Shown here in pieces: positions 42,338 through 49,541 of a stretch of 49,541 bases of DNA. Each line of letters begins with the position of its first letter. Position 1 is the stretch's first letter. Source of the stretch: Bacteroidales bacterium (GTDB taxonomy: Bacteria > Bacteroidota > Bacteroidia > Bacteroidales > P3). Below the pieces are notes generated by a model, which was given only the letters and a program-made list of their open reading frames with translations, had not been told where the DNA came from and did no database searches. The translations under genes and the position numbers were made by a program. The stretch lies in contig JAEDJL010000007.1 of NCBI GenBank assembly GCA_016296345.1, positions 1 to 49,541 of the forward strand. The letters are read 5' to 3'.

Positions 42338-43315
42338 TTATGCCTTTGTTTGCATTGCTGCAAGCATATTGCCGTATATGTCGTTCAATGCTCCGACTTT
42401 CTTCGATAGGGCATTAACTTGCTCTTTGTACTTCAATACGTTTTCTGCAGTATCGGCGAAATTGACAACCAAGTTGTCGATTCTCTCTTGTACAACCTTG
42501 CTTGCCTCCAACTGAGACGAAGAATTTTGTATTTGCATTTCATACAAAGCATTGATTGAAGAAAGACTTGATGCCATTTTCTTCAACTCGTCCAAATATG
42601 AAGCATCTCCTGCCGACAATGTGTTGGCTGTTTCTTTGTATATATTTGCCAAGGTAGATACTGCCGAGGTTGCTTCTTGAACCGAAGAAAGGTATTCGCC
42701 CGATACCAACAAGTCTTTGTTCAAATTGTCTGCAGTTTTCTTGTATGCAGATGATAATTCTCCTGCTGCAGAAGCCGCACTGCTCAAATTTTGAGAGAAC
42801 TTCTCAGATGCAACGGCTGCTCCGGCAACGTCATTCATCTGGTTGGTTGTGTCAGCCAAGTTCTTCAATCCCTTACCCAAGCTTTCGATAAGTTCAGGCC
42901 CTATCTTAGCATCAGACAACATCTTGTCCAAATCTTGTGTTCCCGAATAACCTCCGATTATTGTTGTGCCACCTGCAACGGTTTGTCCTCCTGTTACAAC
43001 TGTTTGTGCTTCTTCTTTTTCTTTCTTTTTAGACTTCTTGCTTTCCTTTTTCTCTCCTGCATGAATGTCGTCCATACCTGCCAACTCGGGATAAACCAAG
43101 CTCCAATCGTAAGTAACGTGTAATGGTTCAAATGCCGATACAAAGAATATAATAGCCTCAATACCCATACCTATAATCAACATGATGGTTCCTCCGGGCC
43201 AGTGGTTGATTTTGAACAACGCACCAACGATAACGACAGATGCACCAATACCATACAACTTTGCTGTTAATTCTTTGTAGAACTTACTTCTTACGAAATT
43301 ATCTATCCAACCCAT
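42338..43315 (-). CDS. gldL: Type IX secretion system motor protein GldL/PorL
   Basis: The 325-residue protein has two N-terminal membrane helices (about 20-36 and 43-62: GIGASVVIVGALFKI and IMLIIGMGIEAIIFFVSAFE) and a long cytoplasmic coiled-coil/Ser-Ala-rich tail. The short loop contains HWPG, and E53 in the second helix is positioned like the conserved acidic residue of the GldL proton channel. It forms the rotary motor with GldM and lies 55 bases after gldK. Confidence 0.94.
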   Translation of the reverse strand: MGWIDNFVRSKFYKELTAKLYGIGASVVIVGALFKINHWPGGTIMLIIGMGIEAIIFFVSAFEPLHVTYDWSLVYPELAGMDDIHAGEKKESKKSKKKEKEEAQTVVTGGQTVAGGTTIIGGYSGTQDLDKMLSDAKIGPELIESLGKGLKNLADTTNQMNDVAGAAVASEKFSQNLSSAASAAGELSSAYKKTADNLNKDLLVSGEYLSSVQEATSAVSTLANIYKETANTLSAGDASYLDELKKMASSLSSINALYEMQIQNSSSQLEASKVVQERIDNLVVNFADTAENVLKYKEQVNALSKKVGALNDIYGNMLAAMQTKA

Positions 43316-43370
43316 GATAAAATAGTTTTTTAATTTGTTTGTTTACTGTGTTTCTTATCTGTTTTTAATC

Positions 43371-44762
43371 TTAATTGTTTCTATATACATTAGAAGATGT
43401 CTTAGGATTGTCCCCTCTTACTCTTCCCAAATATGACTGTACGCAACGGAAACCAATGTAACTCTTTCCCGAATCTTGGTATTCGTACGAACGAGTTGCC
43501 GTTTGGATAAAATACTTTTGGTCTTTCCAAGAACCGCCTCTTACGGTCTTTCTCTTCATTTGAGGAGCATCGTCCTCTGTTGCATTATATACGTTCACTT
43601 GGTTGAGGTCGTGAGTGTAGTTGTATGCAGATTCGTTGTAAGCATCTTCACACCACTCTGCCACATTGCCTGCCATGTCGTACAATCCAAAACCATTAGG
43701 AGCATAGTGTGCCACCAAAATCGGAGTAACACCGCCATCGTCTCCATAATTTCCTCTCAAAGGTTTGTAGTTTGCAATAAAGCAACCATTGCCATTGCGA
43801 ACGTATGGTCCTCCCCAAGGATAAGGAGCGCCATCTACACCACCTCTTGCAGCATATTCCCACTCTGCTTCGGTAGGCAAACGGAAATCTTCCATTCTTG
43901 CATAGTCTTGCTTTGACAAATAGTCGTTCATCATTATTGTTCTCCAAACAGAGAATGCTTTTGCCTGACGATAAGACACTCCGACAACAGGATAGTTGTC
44001 ATAACGAGGGTGGCTGAAATAAGAACGTGTAGCTGCATCGTTGTAAGAGTAAGCATAGTCGTGCATCCAGCAAAGAGTATCGGGATAGATGTTGATGACC
44101 TCTTTTCTAAAGAACTTGTCTCTGTTTTTTAACGAACCGGGACGAGATGCAAATGCAGAGCCTCTGTACTCTTCTTGAGTTTGATTGCCATACTCTTTCT
44201 TACTTGCACTTCTCAAATCAATCCAATAGTACTCGTAATTCAACTTACGAGCATCTATTTGCATATTATTGTAAAATCTTTCTTCCGTCGGAACAAACAA
44301 AGTCATAAGTTGCTCTCTCTCGTCGGCATTTTTCATATTCCAATCAATCTTTGCCTTCCAATTGATAAGCGGAGTTTCCAACTCTTCTCCCCATTGGTCT
44401 GCTTCAATCAAGTACTCCTCGGGGTTAATCTCTCCCAACAATCTGTAAGCTATAGAGTCTCTGACCCAATAGACGAACTGACGATATTCGTTGTTCGTTA
44501 TCTCTGTTTCGTCCATCCAGAACGACTGCACTTGAACAGTCTTTGGCTGATGTTCATACAACTTATACAAGTCTTCATCTGCCGCTCCCATAAGGAAACT
44601 GCCCTGAGGAATATCAACCATGCCGTATGGCTGCATATCCAAGAAATCAGGTCTGTCTTGTACACCTATCAACTCTCCTTTGTCCGAGCTTCCGCAACCA
44701 AAGAAGAGAACTACTGCTGAAACTAACAAAACTATACGTCTCATTTTATCTGATTTTTTCAA
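43371..44762 (-). CDS. gldK: Type IX secretion lipoprotein GldK/PorK
   Basis: The 463-residue protein has a lipoprotein signal (RRIVLLVSAVVLFFGC) with the acylated cysteine near residue 23, then a formylglycine-generating-enzyme-like fold with MVDIPQGSFLMGAADED, RLPTEAEWEYAARGG and the ending VRGGSWKDQKYFIQTATRS. This matches GldK, which sits on the periplasmic face of the outer membrane in a ring with GldN. The FGE fold is structural here, not enzymatic. The gene is preceded by the PorP/SprF-like gene with a gap of 124 bases. Confidence 0.95.
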   Translation of the reverse strand: MKKSDKMRRIVLLVSAVVLFFGCGSSDKGELIGVQDRPDFLDMQPYGMVDIPQGSFLMGAADEDLYKLYEHQPKTVQVQSFWMDETEITNNEYRQFVYWVRDSIAYRLLGEINPEEYLIEADQWGEELETPLINWKAKIDWNMKNADEREQLMTLFVPTEERFYNNMQIDARKLNYEYYWIDLRSASKKEYGNQTQEEYRGSAFASRPGSLKNRDKFFRKEVINIYPDTLCWMHDYAYSYNDAATRSYFSHPRYDNYPVVGVSYRQAKAFSVWRTIMMNDYLSKQDYARMEDFRLPTEAEWEYAARGGVDGAPYPWGGPYVRNGNGCFIANYKPLRGNYGDDGGVTPILVAHYAPNGFGLYDMAGNVAEWCEDAYNESAYNYTHDLNQVNVYNATEDDAPQMKRKTVRGGSWKDQKYFIQTATRSYEYQDSGKSYIGFRCVQSYLGRVRGDNPKTSSNVYRNN

Positions 44763-44886
44763 ATTTCTACTTTATTTTAATTCTAAAATCTTCTCTTTTA
44801 TCAATATCCGTTCTTTGTACGACCTTTTTCTTTCAAGCCGTCCTTAGATTATTTTACGGCTTTTGGAAGATAAGGTTTCAAAAGAA

Positions 44887-45930
44887 CTACATTCTTCTCG
44901 TATTTCTATATATTGTTGGTGGCTTAGGTGGATTTTCTATCTTGAAGCAGAACCTTGCAAAGAGTTCCAACGAACCTGCAGACTGCGTCGATATTCTCGA
45001 AGTAGGAATATCGTATGACACTCCGACCTTAAAGTCTCCGAATGCCATGCCTCCCATCAAAACTACAGCATCTTGAACTCTGTAACTCGCTCCACACCAA
45101 AACTTGTGTTCCCATTCCAACATGGTCGAAACGTCCAACTGATATGCCGAAGCGGACTTAAAATCTGTCTTCAACAAAGCCGACGGCAATACTCTCAAAG
45201 AAGGATACGCAGGCACGGTCCATTCATAGCCTGCCAAGATATAATAGAAGCGTCTGTTGTCCCACATCAACTTCTCACTCTTGGTTTCCATGAGTTTTGA
45301 TGAGGATATACCTATATACAATTGTCCGGGAATTTGATAATACACTCCCAAACCCAAATCAAACAAAAAGTCATCTCTGTTGGATAAGTCTGTAAGAAGA
45401 GGGTCTGACGATGTACCAATTTGATCGTCCTCTGTAAATTGATCAGAACCCACTAACTTCGACATATCTATTGAAGCGTTAAATAGTTGTGCTTCAATTC
45501 CGATTGCCAAGTTTCCTTTTGGCAACTGAAATCTGAAAGCATAGTCGATTTTTGCGTGCAAGTTGTTCCAAAAACCTATCTTGTCAGAAATAATAGTCGC
45601 ACCTATACCTCCATGCAAAAAGCGAACAGGCATATCAAACGACAAGTTCATGGTTTCACCTCCCGAAGCCCCTGTCGATTGTCCGGTTGCATCGGTAAGA
45701 TTCATTCCCATCCATTGATTGCGATAAAATCCTGTAAAGCATATAGCACCATTACTTCCTGCATATCCGGGATTGTATGACAATCTGTTAAACATGTACT
45801 GAGAGAACTGCGGCTCTTGCTGTGCATATATGGCAAAACTCGCAAAGAGCAATGCCACAAACACGACAACTGCCGAGCAATTCCTAATCACATTACATTG
45901 TTTGCACACAAATCGTACTAATGTTCTCAT
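44887..45930 (-). CDS. PorP/SprF-family outer-membrane protein
   Basis: From the ATG at 45930 the product has a signal peptide (VVVFVALLFASFAIYAQ) followed by QEPQFSQYMFNRLSYNPGYA, the typical start of PorP/SprF proteins, then a beta-barrel of about 300 residues ending ...RFCFKIENPPKPP. It occurs at the head of gldKLMN operons and helps type IX function or attachment of adhesins. The frame extends to 45996, but the promoter box at 46001..45994 would make that start untranscribed. It is the first gene of the type IX operon. Confidence 0.88.
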   Translation of the reverse strand: MRTLVRFVCKQCNVIRNCSAVVVFVALLFASFAIYAQQEPQFSQYMFNRLSYNPGYAGSNGAICFTGFYRNQWMGMNLTDATGQSTGASGGETMNLSFDMPVRFLHGGIGATIISDKIGFWNNLHAKIDYAFRFQLPKGNLAIGIEAQLFNASIDMSKLVGSDQFTEDDQIGTSSDPLLTDLSNRDDFLFDLGLGVYYQIPGQLYIGISSSKLMETKSEKLMWDNRRFYYILAGYEWTVPAYPSLRVLPSALLKTDFKSASAYQLDVSTMLEWEHKFWCGASYRVQDAVVLMGGMAFGDFKVGVSYDIPTSRISTQSAGSLELFARFCFKIENPPKPPTIYRNTRRM

Positions 45931-45993
45931 ATATATATTTTCAACAATGCCTTGCAATGTCCCTTTCAAAAAAACAGCCACAAAGCAACACTG

Positions 45994-46025
45994 CAAAGGT
46001 AACTAAATTCTTTATAAAGGCGAAA
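45994..46025 (-). promoter_or_regulatory. Type IX operon promoter
   Basis: TACCTTTG (46001..45994) matches the -7 consensus; TTTC lies 20 bases before it, one base off the -33 TTTG. The start near 45988 gives a leader of about 58 bases to the ATG at 45930. Confidence 0.55.
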
Positions 46026-46102
46026 TCTTGTCCGCCTTTTTTATTATTATTTCCTCTTATTCTTTTGCTATCATTTGAAAATCAAGCTACTAAATTATCA
46101 CC

Positions 46103-46864
46103 TTAATTGTCTTTCTTTTTAATCAAATGAGCCAAAGGGTAGTTTTTTTTGAGTTCTGCAACCGCTTGTTCGGCAGTTTTTTTAGAGATAAACGGTCCTA
46201 TATTTATGTAGTAGAAGCTCTCGTTGTAAACCTTCACAGCCTTTGAGAGTTTTTGATACTGTGGCGGCAGCTGGTGAATGATAGTTTTGACTTCGTTTTG
46301 GTCGGCTGCAGTTGCCAACCTCACATAATAGGTAAACAAGAAGGTTTGTTCGTATTTGTTTCCCTTGGCAAAGATAATGGAATCCAAATAGTGATTTCTC
46401 AAACTATCGTTCAGCTCTGCCCTGTCGAACATTTCAAACAATTCATCTTGCTTTTCCCACAATTCCATATACTCATTGCCTAAAACTTCCACCCTTACTT
46501 TTGCAGTCCCTGTCTTGTGCAGCAATATCCTTTTGGCTGCCAAAAAAGACAAATCGATAACCCCTGCTCTCGGACAACGGTCATTGACTTTCAAAAGCAC
46601 CGAACGTCCGTTTTCCAAGTGAGTAACTCTCACCAATGTGTTGAGAGGAAGTGTCCTATGTGCCGCAGTATATTTTTTTTGTGAGAAAATCTCTCCCGAG
46701 GATGTCTTTCTGTTCTCAAATCTGTCATGATAATAAGTTGCATAAGCCACAAAGCCCTTATCGTTTTGAGCATACAAAACACCACAAAACCACAACAGCA
46801 CTCCGAAAGAGGCAAACCTTTTAATCAACCTGCCTACCACGCCTTTGCATCTTCGTGAAACCAT
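46103..46864 (-). CDS. rlpA: RlpA-like lytic transglycosylase with SPOR domain
   Basis: From the ATG at 46864 the product has 253 residues: a signal peptide (MVSRRCKGVVGRLIKRFASF then VLLWFCGVLYAQ), a double-psi beta-barrel domain with AYATYYHDRFENRKTSSGEI and VNDRCPRAGVIDLSF including the catalytic aspartate, and a C-terminal SPOR-like segment (YYINIGPFISKKTAEQAVAE). RlpA cleaves denuded glycan strands at the septum. It overlaps the 3' end of kdsC by 31 bases, and the longer frame to 46981 lies inside kdsC and lacks a signal peptide at its start. Confidence 0.85.
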   Translation of the reverse strand: MVSRRCKGVVGRLIKRFASFGVLLWFCGVLYAQNDKGFVAYATYYHDRFENRKTSSGEIFSQKKYTAAHRTLPLNTLVRVTHLENGRSVLLKVNDRCPRAGVIDLSFLAAKRILLHKTGTAKVRVEVLGNEYMELWEKQDELFEMFDRAELNDSLRNHYLDSIIFAKGNKYEQTFLFTYYVRLATAADQNEVKTIIHQLPPQYQKLSKAVKVYNESFYYINIGPFISKKTAEQAVAELKKNYPLAHLIKKKDN

Positions 46865-47352
46865 TGTCCTTGCAAGCGAAGGACTTGCTCTATCACATCT
46901 CTCACACAACCATAACCGCCGTTCTTGTGAGAAATATAGTCGGCAACCGACTTTATCTCCTCGGCAGCATCTGCCGGACAAGCCGAAACGCCTGCCAACT
47001 GCATGACATCATAGTCCGGAATATCATCTCCCACATATAACACTTGCTCGGGCAAGAGCTGTTTATCTTTCAAAAAAGTCTCAAATATCTCTTTCTTGCG
47101 GTGAGAACTCAAATATACATCTTCAACTCCCAACATCTTCATTCGAGACCTTATACTATCGCCGTTTCCTCCCGACAAAATTGCAATCAGATAACCTTTT
47201 CTCAAAGCATATTGCATTGCATAGCCGTCCTTTACGTTACCACTCCTTACTATAATGGTATCATTTGCCGACCATATATTACCATCGCTCACCACTCCGT
47301 CATAATCAAAAACGAAAGCCTTAATCTCGTGTAACTTTGCCTTGTAATTCAT
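46834..47352 (-). CDS. kdsC: 3-deoxy-D-manno-octulosonate 8-phosphate phosphatase
   Basis: The 172-residue HAD enzyme has the nucleophile motif FDYDGVVSDG at the N-terminus, the threonine/serine motif AILSGGNGDS, and VGDDIPDYDVMQLAG near residue 115. This is the short C0-type form of KdsC, which dephosphorylates Kdo-8-P for LPS core synthesis. It lies 4 bases after hldD and overlaps rlpA. The operon order hldD-kdsC supports an LPS role. Confidence 0.88.
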   Translation of the reverse strand: MNYKAKLHEIKAFVFDYDGVVSDGNIWSANDTIIVRSGNVKDGYAMQYALRKGYLIAILSGGNGDSIRSRMKMLGVEDVYLSSHRKKEIFETFLKDKQLLPEQVLYVGDDIPDYDVMQLAGVSACPADAAEEIKSVADYISHKNGGYGCVRDVIEQVLRLQGQWFHEDAKAW

Positions 47353-47356
47353 CTTT

Positions 47357-48322
47357 CTAAAAGTGCTTGTGAGGCATCAAATAGTTGCAAACATAATCCC
47401 TTACTCCCTCTTCCAAGCTGTGAAATGGTTTATCATATCCCACAGAGAGCAACTTTTGCATTTTAGCCTCGGTAAAGTATTGGTATTTGTCCCTTATATC
47501 TATAGGAATATCTATATATTCAATATTAACCTCTTTTTCCATTGCAACAAAGGTTGCCTTTGCCAAGTCAAAAAAGCTCCTTGCCTTTCCGCTTCCGAGA
47601 TTATAAATATCAGACTTGGGCTGTTTTTCCATCAAAAAGAACAACACATCGACCACATCTTTGACATACACAAAATCCCTCATCTGTTGTCCGTCCTCAA
47701 AGTCGTCTCTGTGAGAGCGAAAGAGCTTAACTTTTCCCGATTGGTTGATTTGATTAAACGAGTGCATGATAACCGATGCCATTCTGCCCTTATGATATTC
47801 GTTTGGACCATAAACGTTAAAGAACTTCAAGCCTGCCCAAAACGGAGGTTGATTTTGCCGAGCTAAAGCCCAAAGGTCAAACTCTTGTTTTGAGCGTCCG
47901 TAAGGATTGAGCGGCTTTAGAGAAGGAATAAGTGCCAAATCATCATCATAACCTGCCTCCCCGTTGCCGTATGTCGCTGCCGAAGAAGCATAAACCAACG
48001 CAATACCGTTCTCAGAGCAGATATTCCAAATAGCTTTGGTGTATTCCAAGTTGAGAGACACAAACACATTCCAATCAAACTCCGTTGTGTCAGTTCTTGC
48101 TCCCAAGTGATACACCTTATCGACCGACTTTGCATTTGCCTTGAACCAATCCAAAAACACCTTTCGGTCGATTTTATCTGCATATTTCAAATTCTCATAG
48201 TTGGCAACTTTCTCTTGCTTTGAGAAATCATCTACAATAATAATATTGTCAAAGCCTTCCCTGTTTAGCTTGCTCAACATACAGCTGCCGATAAAGCCGG
48301 CTGCTCCCGTTACTACAATCAT
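47357..48322 (-). CDS. hldD: ADP-L-glycero-D-manno-heptose 6-epimerase
   Basis: The 321-residue SDR enzyme starts MIVVTGAAGFIGSCMLSKLN and has LGARTDTTEFDWNVFVSLNL, the catalytic YASSAATYGNGE and YGRSKQEFD, and FFNVYGPNEYHKGRMASVIM, which match HldD/RfaD. It makes the heptose precursor for the LPS inner core. It begins 2 bases after the deacetylase gene stop and runs into kdsC. Confidence 0.92.
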   Translation of the reverse strand: MIVVTGAAGFIGSCMLSKLNREGFDNIIIVDDFSKQEKVANYENLKYADKIDRKVFLDWFKANAKSVDKVYHLGARTDTTEFDWNVFVSLNLEYTKAIWNICSENGIALVYASSAATYGNGEAGYDDDLALIPSLKPLNPYGRSKQEFDLWALARQNQPPFWAGLKFFNVYGPNEYHKGRMASVIMHSFNQINQSGKVKLFRSHRDDFEDGQQMRDFVYVKDVVDVLFFLMEKQPKSDIYNLGSGKARSFFDLAKATFVAMEKEVNIEYIDIPIDIRDKYQYFTEAKMQKLLSVGYDKPFHSLEEGVRDYVCNYLMPHKHF

Positions 48323-48324
48323 AT

Positions 48325-49541
48325 TTATCTTCTTTCTCTCGTGTGATAAGACAGCTTGGTTTTCTGACTGATATATTCCAACGACTGCTCATAAACCTTT
48401 CGCCAATCTCTCCATTCCATATCGTCCGACAAACTCTCATTATGCCACACGCTTATCAAATTTCCTTTTACTTTCTCAACCTCATCAACAATCCCCTCAA
48501 TCTTTTCAAGAGCCTGCCGAGGCGACAGACGCAAACCATTCTTCAAAGCCACGTCCATATATGCAAACGGAAATATTCTCAATTTGGTTTCAAAATCCAG
48601 TGCCAAATCGTAAAAATTAAAGCTGTTGCAAATCCCTGCTCTAAATCCCACATGATCCGAATAGCCCATCGAATAGTCGCTTTCTACGTTGTTATCCGTA
48701 AGATTTCTGTACGATTCGGGCAGACGAAACCTCAAATAGTGAAAACGAGAACGATGTATCGGCTTATGCAGAATAGACCTCAACATTTTGATTTGCTCAC
48801 TCAGCTGACCCGGGTTGTCAAAGCTCTCATACGAAGGGTGAATACCCACCTTGGCATAATCACAAAGCGACTTGACCAACAGTTGAAACCTATTATTATA
48901 AGGACTTATGTTCTTGTCATATCGACCATAGTAACCAAACAAGACAAAGAAAACAGTCTGCACTTTGTATTTTCCTATCTGTGCAATGATATAGTCAAAC
49001 GTATCGAAAGGGTCTGCATCAATGTGCAGCAAAACCCTCAATCTTTTCATGCAAAGGGCAAACTCTCCCCTCAACACATCTTTGCACAATCCCACAACGC
49101 TTCTGCACAATCCCTTACCCAAGTATGAATAAGCCGAATCGACATCTATCGTATTTACAAACGAAAAATACTTCTCCCCAAACTCTATTTGAGGAAAGGC
49201 ACAGAGAAGTTTTTGTTTCAACTCCTCAGCCCAAATGTTCACAACAGGCTTTTCCAAAAAACCTTTTTTGAAAGCCAAGCTGTCCTCTGCCTTAAAACGC
49301 GAATGTTTGTCCCTTATGAACGGAAGATACTCCTCATATCTCGAAACAAGATAGAAAGAAGCCGCCAACACATCATAATTGCACACGGACTCTTTTGAAT
49401 AAACCCTGAACAAATAGTGCATTCCCCCTTGCTCAAAGCAGTCTGTTTCCAACATCTCTATGGTTGTCTGAAACAAAATATCCGAAGAATAAAGGAACAC
49501 CTCATCACACAATTTTTGTTTGCAGTACGAAAACTTTGCCC
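48325..49541 (-). CDS. Polysaccharide deacetylase family protein, partial
   Basis: The frame is open through the right edge, continuing upstream of the apparent TTG start at 49512 with AKFSYCKQK, so the N-terminus is missing. The visible 405 or so residues contain a DUF7033-like N-terminal part (ASFYLVSRYEEYLPF and similar) and a NodB-like deacetylase core: NTIDVDSAYSYLGKG, VFFVLFGYYGRYDKN, VGIHPSYESFDNP, YSMGYSDHVGFRAG and ISVWHNESLSDD. It probably deacetylates a surface or LPS-linked glycan. It is the first visible gene of a deacetylase-hldD-kdsC-rlpA run. Confidence 0.82.
   Translation of the reverse strand, partial: AKFSYCKQKLCDEVFLYSSDILFQTTIEMLETDCFEQGGMHYLFRVYSKESVCNYDVLAASFYLVSRYEEYLPFIRDKHSRFKAEDSLAFKKGFLEKPVVNIWAEELKQKLLCAFPQIEFGEKYFSFVNTIDVDSAYSYLGKGLCRSVVGLCKDVLRGEFALCMKRLRVLLHIDADPFDTFDYIIAQIGKYKVQTVFFVLFGYYGRYDKNISPYNNRFQLLVKSLCDYAKVGIHPSYESFDNPGQLSEQIKMLRSILHKPIHRSRFHYLRFRLPESYRNLTDNNVESDYSMGYSDHVGFRAGICNSFNFYDLALDFETKLRIFPFAYMDVALKNGLRLSPRQALEKIEGIVDEVEKVKGNLISVWHNESLSDDMEWRDWRKVYEQSLEYISQKTKLSYHTRERR

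Noticed and set aside
45931..45996. Upstream start for the PorP/SprF-like gene
   Set aside because: It coincides with the -7 promoter box, and the extra residues precede a normal signal peptide.
46865..46981. Longer N-terminus for the RlpA-like protein
   Set aside because: It lies within kdsC in another frame and lacks signal-peptide character; the Met at 46864 gives a good signal peptide.

Overview
The window looks like a chromosomal segment of a low-GC member of the Bacteroidota, most likely order Bacteroidales. Evidence: a complete type IX secretion core (PorP/SprF-like protein and GldK-GldL-GldM-GldN, 39.8-45.9 kb), a cargo protein with a C-terminal type IX sorting domain, an UpxY-type capsule antiterminator, and repeated promoters of the Bacteroidota type (TTTG at -33, about 20 bases, TAnnTTTG at -7). 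Gene content alone does not fix the genus.

Layout. 0-6.1 kb: an accessory block on the minus strand that resembles a defence island: a protein with an AlbA_2 domain joined to a DUF2971-like domain, a coding remnant, a 956-residue SIR2-domain protein and an MBL-fold hydrolase. 6.13-8.05 kb: a decayed IS66-family element with perfect 23-bp terminal inverted repeats but no matching 8-bp target duplication. 8.1-18.3 kb: a surface polysaccharide locus read right to left (UpxY antiterminator, PglF/WbpM-like dehydratase, UDP-glucose dehydrogenase, UDP-HexNAc 4-epimerase, an inserted four-helix-bundle gene, UDP-HexNAc dehydrogenase, a broken acyltransferase, a Wzx flippase and an EpsG-like polymerase). 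It supplies acidic sugars, export and polymerisation but has no recognisable glycosyltransferase before the IS66 element. 18.7-22.6 kb: housekeeping acpP-fabF-rnc-lipA and divergent purN. 22.7-23.2 kb: a 21-bp-periodic AT-rich repeat, with an inverted second copy at 36.7-36.9 kb. 23.2-27.8 kb: an MBOAT acyltransferase, a rod-shaped structured RNA that may be 6S RNA, and a module of an EcoRI-family methylase, a DUF262-HNH nuclease and a TPR protein. 28-34 kb: tRNA-Val, pyrC, a zinc-ribbon coiled-coil protein, a Nif3-like protein, a divergent RluA-like protein, a GldA-like ATPase and an SGNH hydrolase. 34-38 kb: gap, a hemerythrin-LuxR regulator with a probable antisense RNA over its leader, and a type IX cargo protein. 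38-39.7 kb: flavodoxin, CAT-like acetyltransferase and EamA transporter. 39.8-46 kb: the type IX operon. 46-49.5 kb: an envelope operon (polysaccharide deacetylase, HldD, KdsC, RlpA).

How the genes fit together. Much of the window serves the cell envelope: capsule or O-polysaccharide precursors and export, LPS core sugars (HldD, KdsC), fatty acid supply (AcpP, FabF), O-acylation (MBOAT, SGNH) and protein export through the type IX system. Two accessory blocks (0-8 kb and 25.1-27.8 kb) look like defence genes. The items most worth following are the AlbA_2/SIR2/MBL cluster, the 21-bp phased repeat family, the rod RNA at 24.9-25.1 kb, the hemerythrin-LuxR regulator with its overlapping small RNA, and the inverted-repeat-bounded four-helix-bundle insertion.
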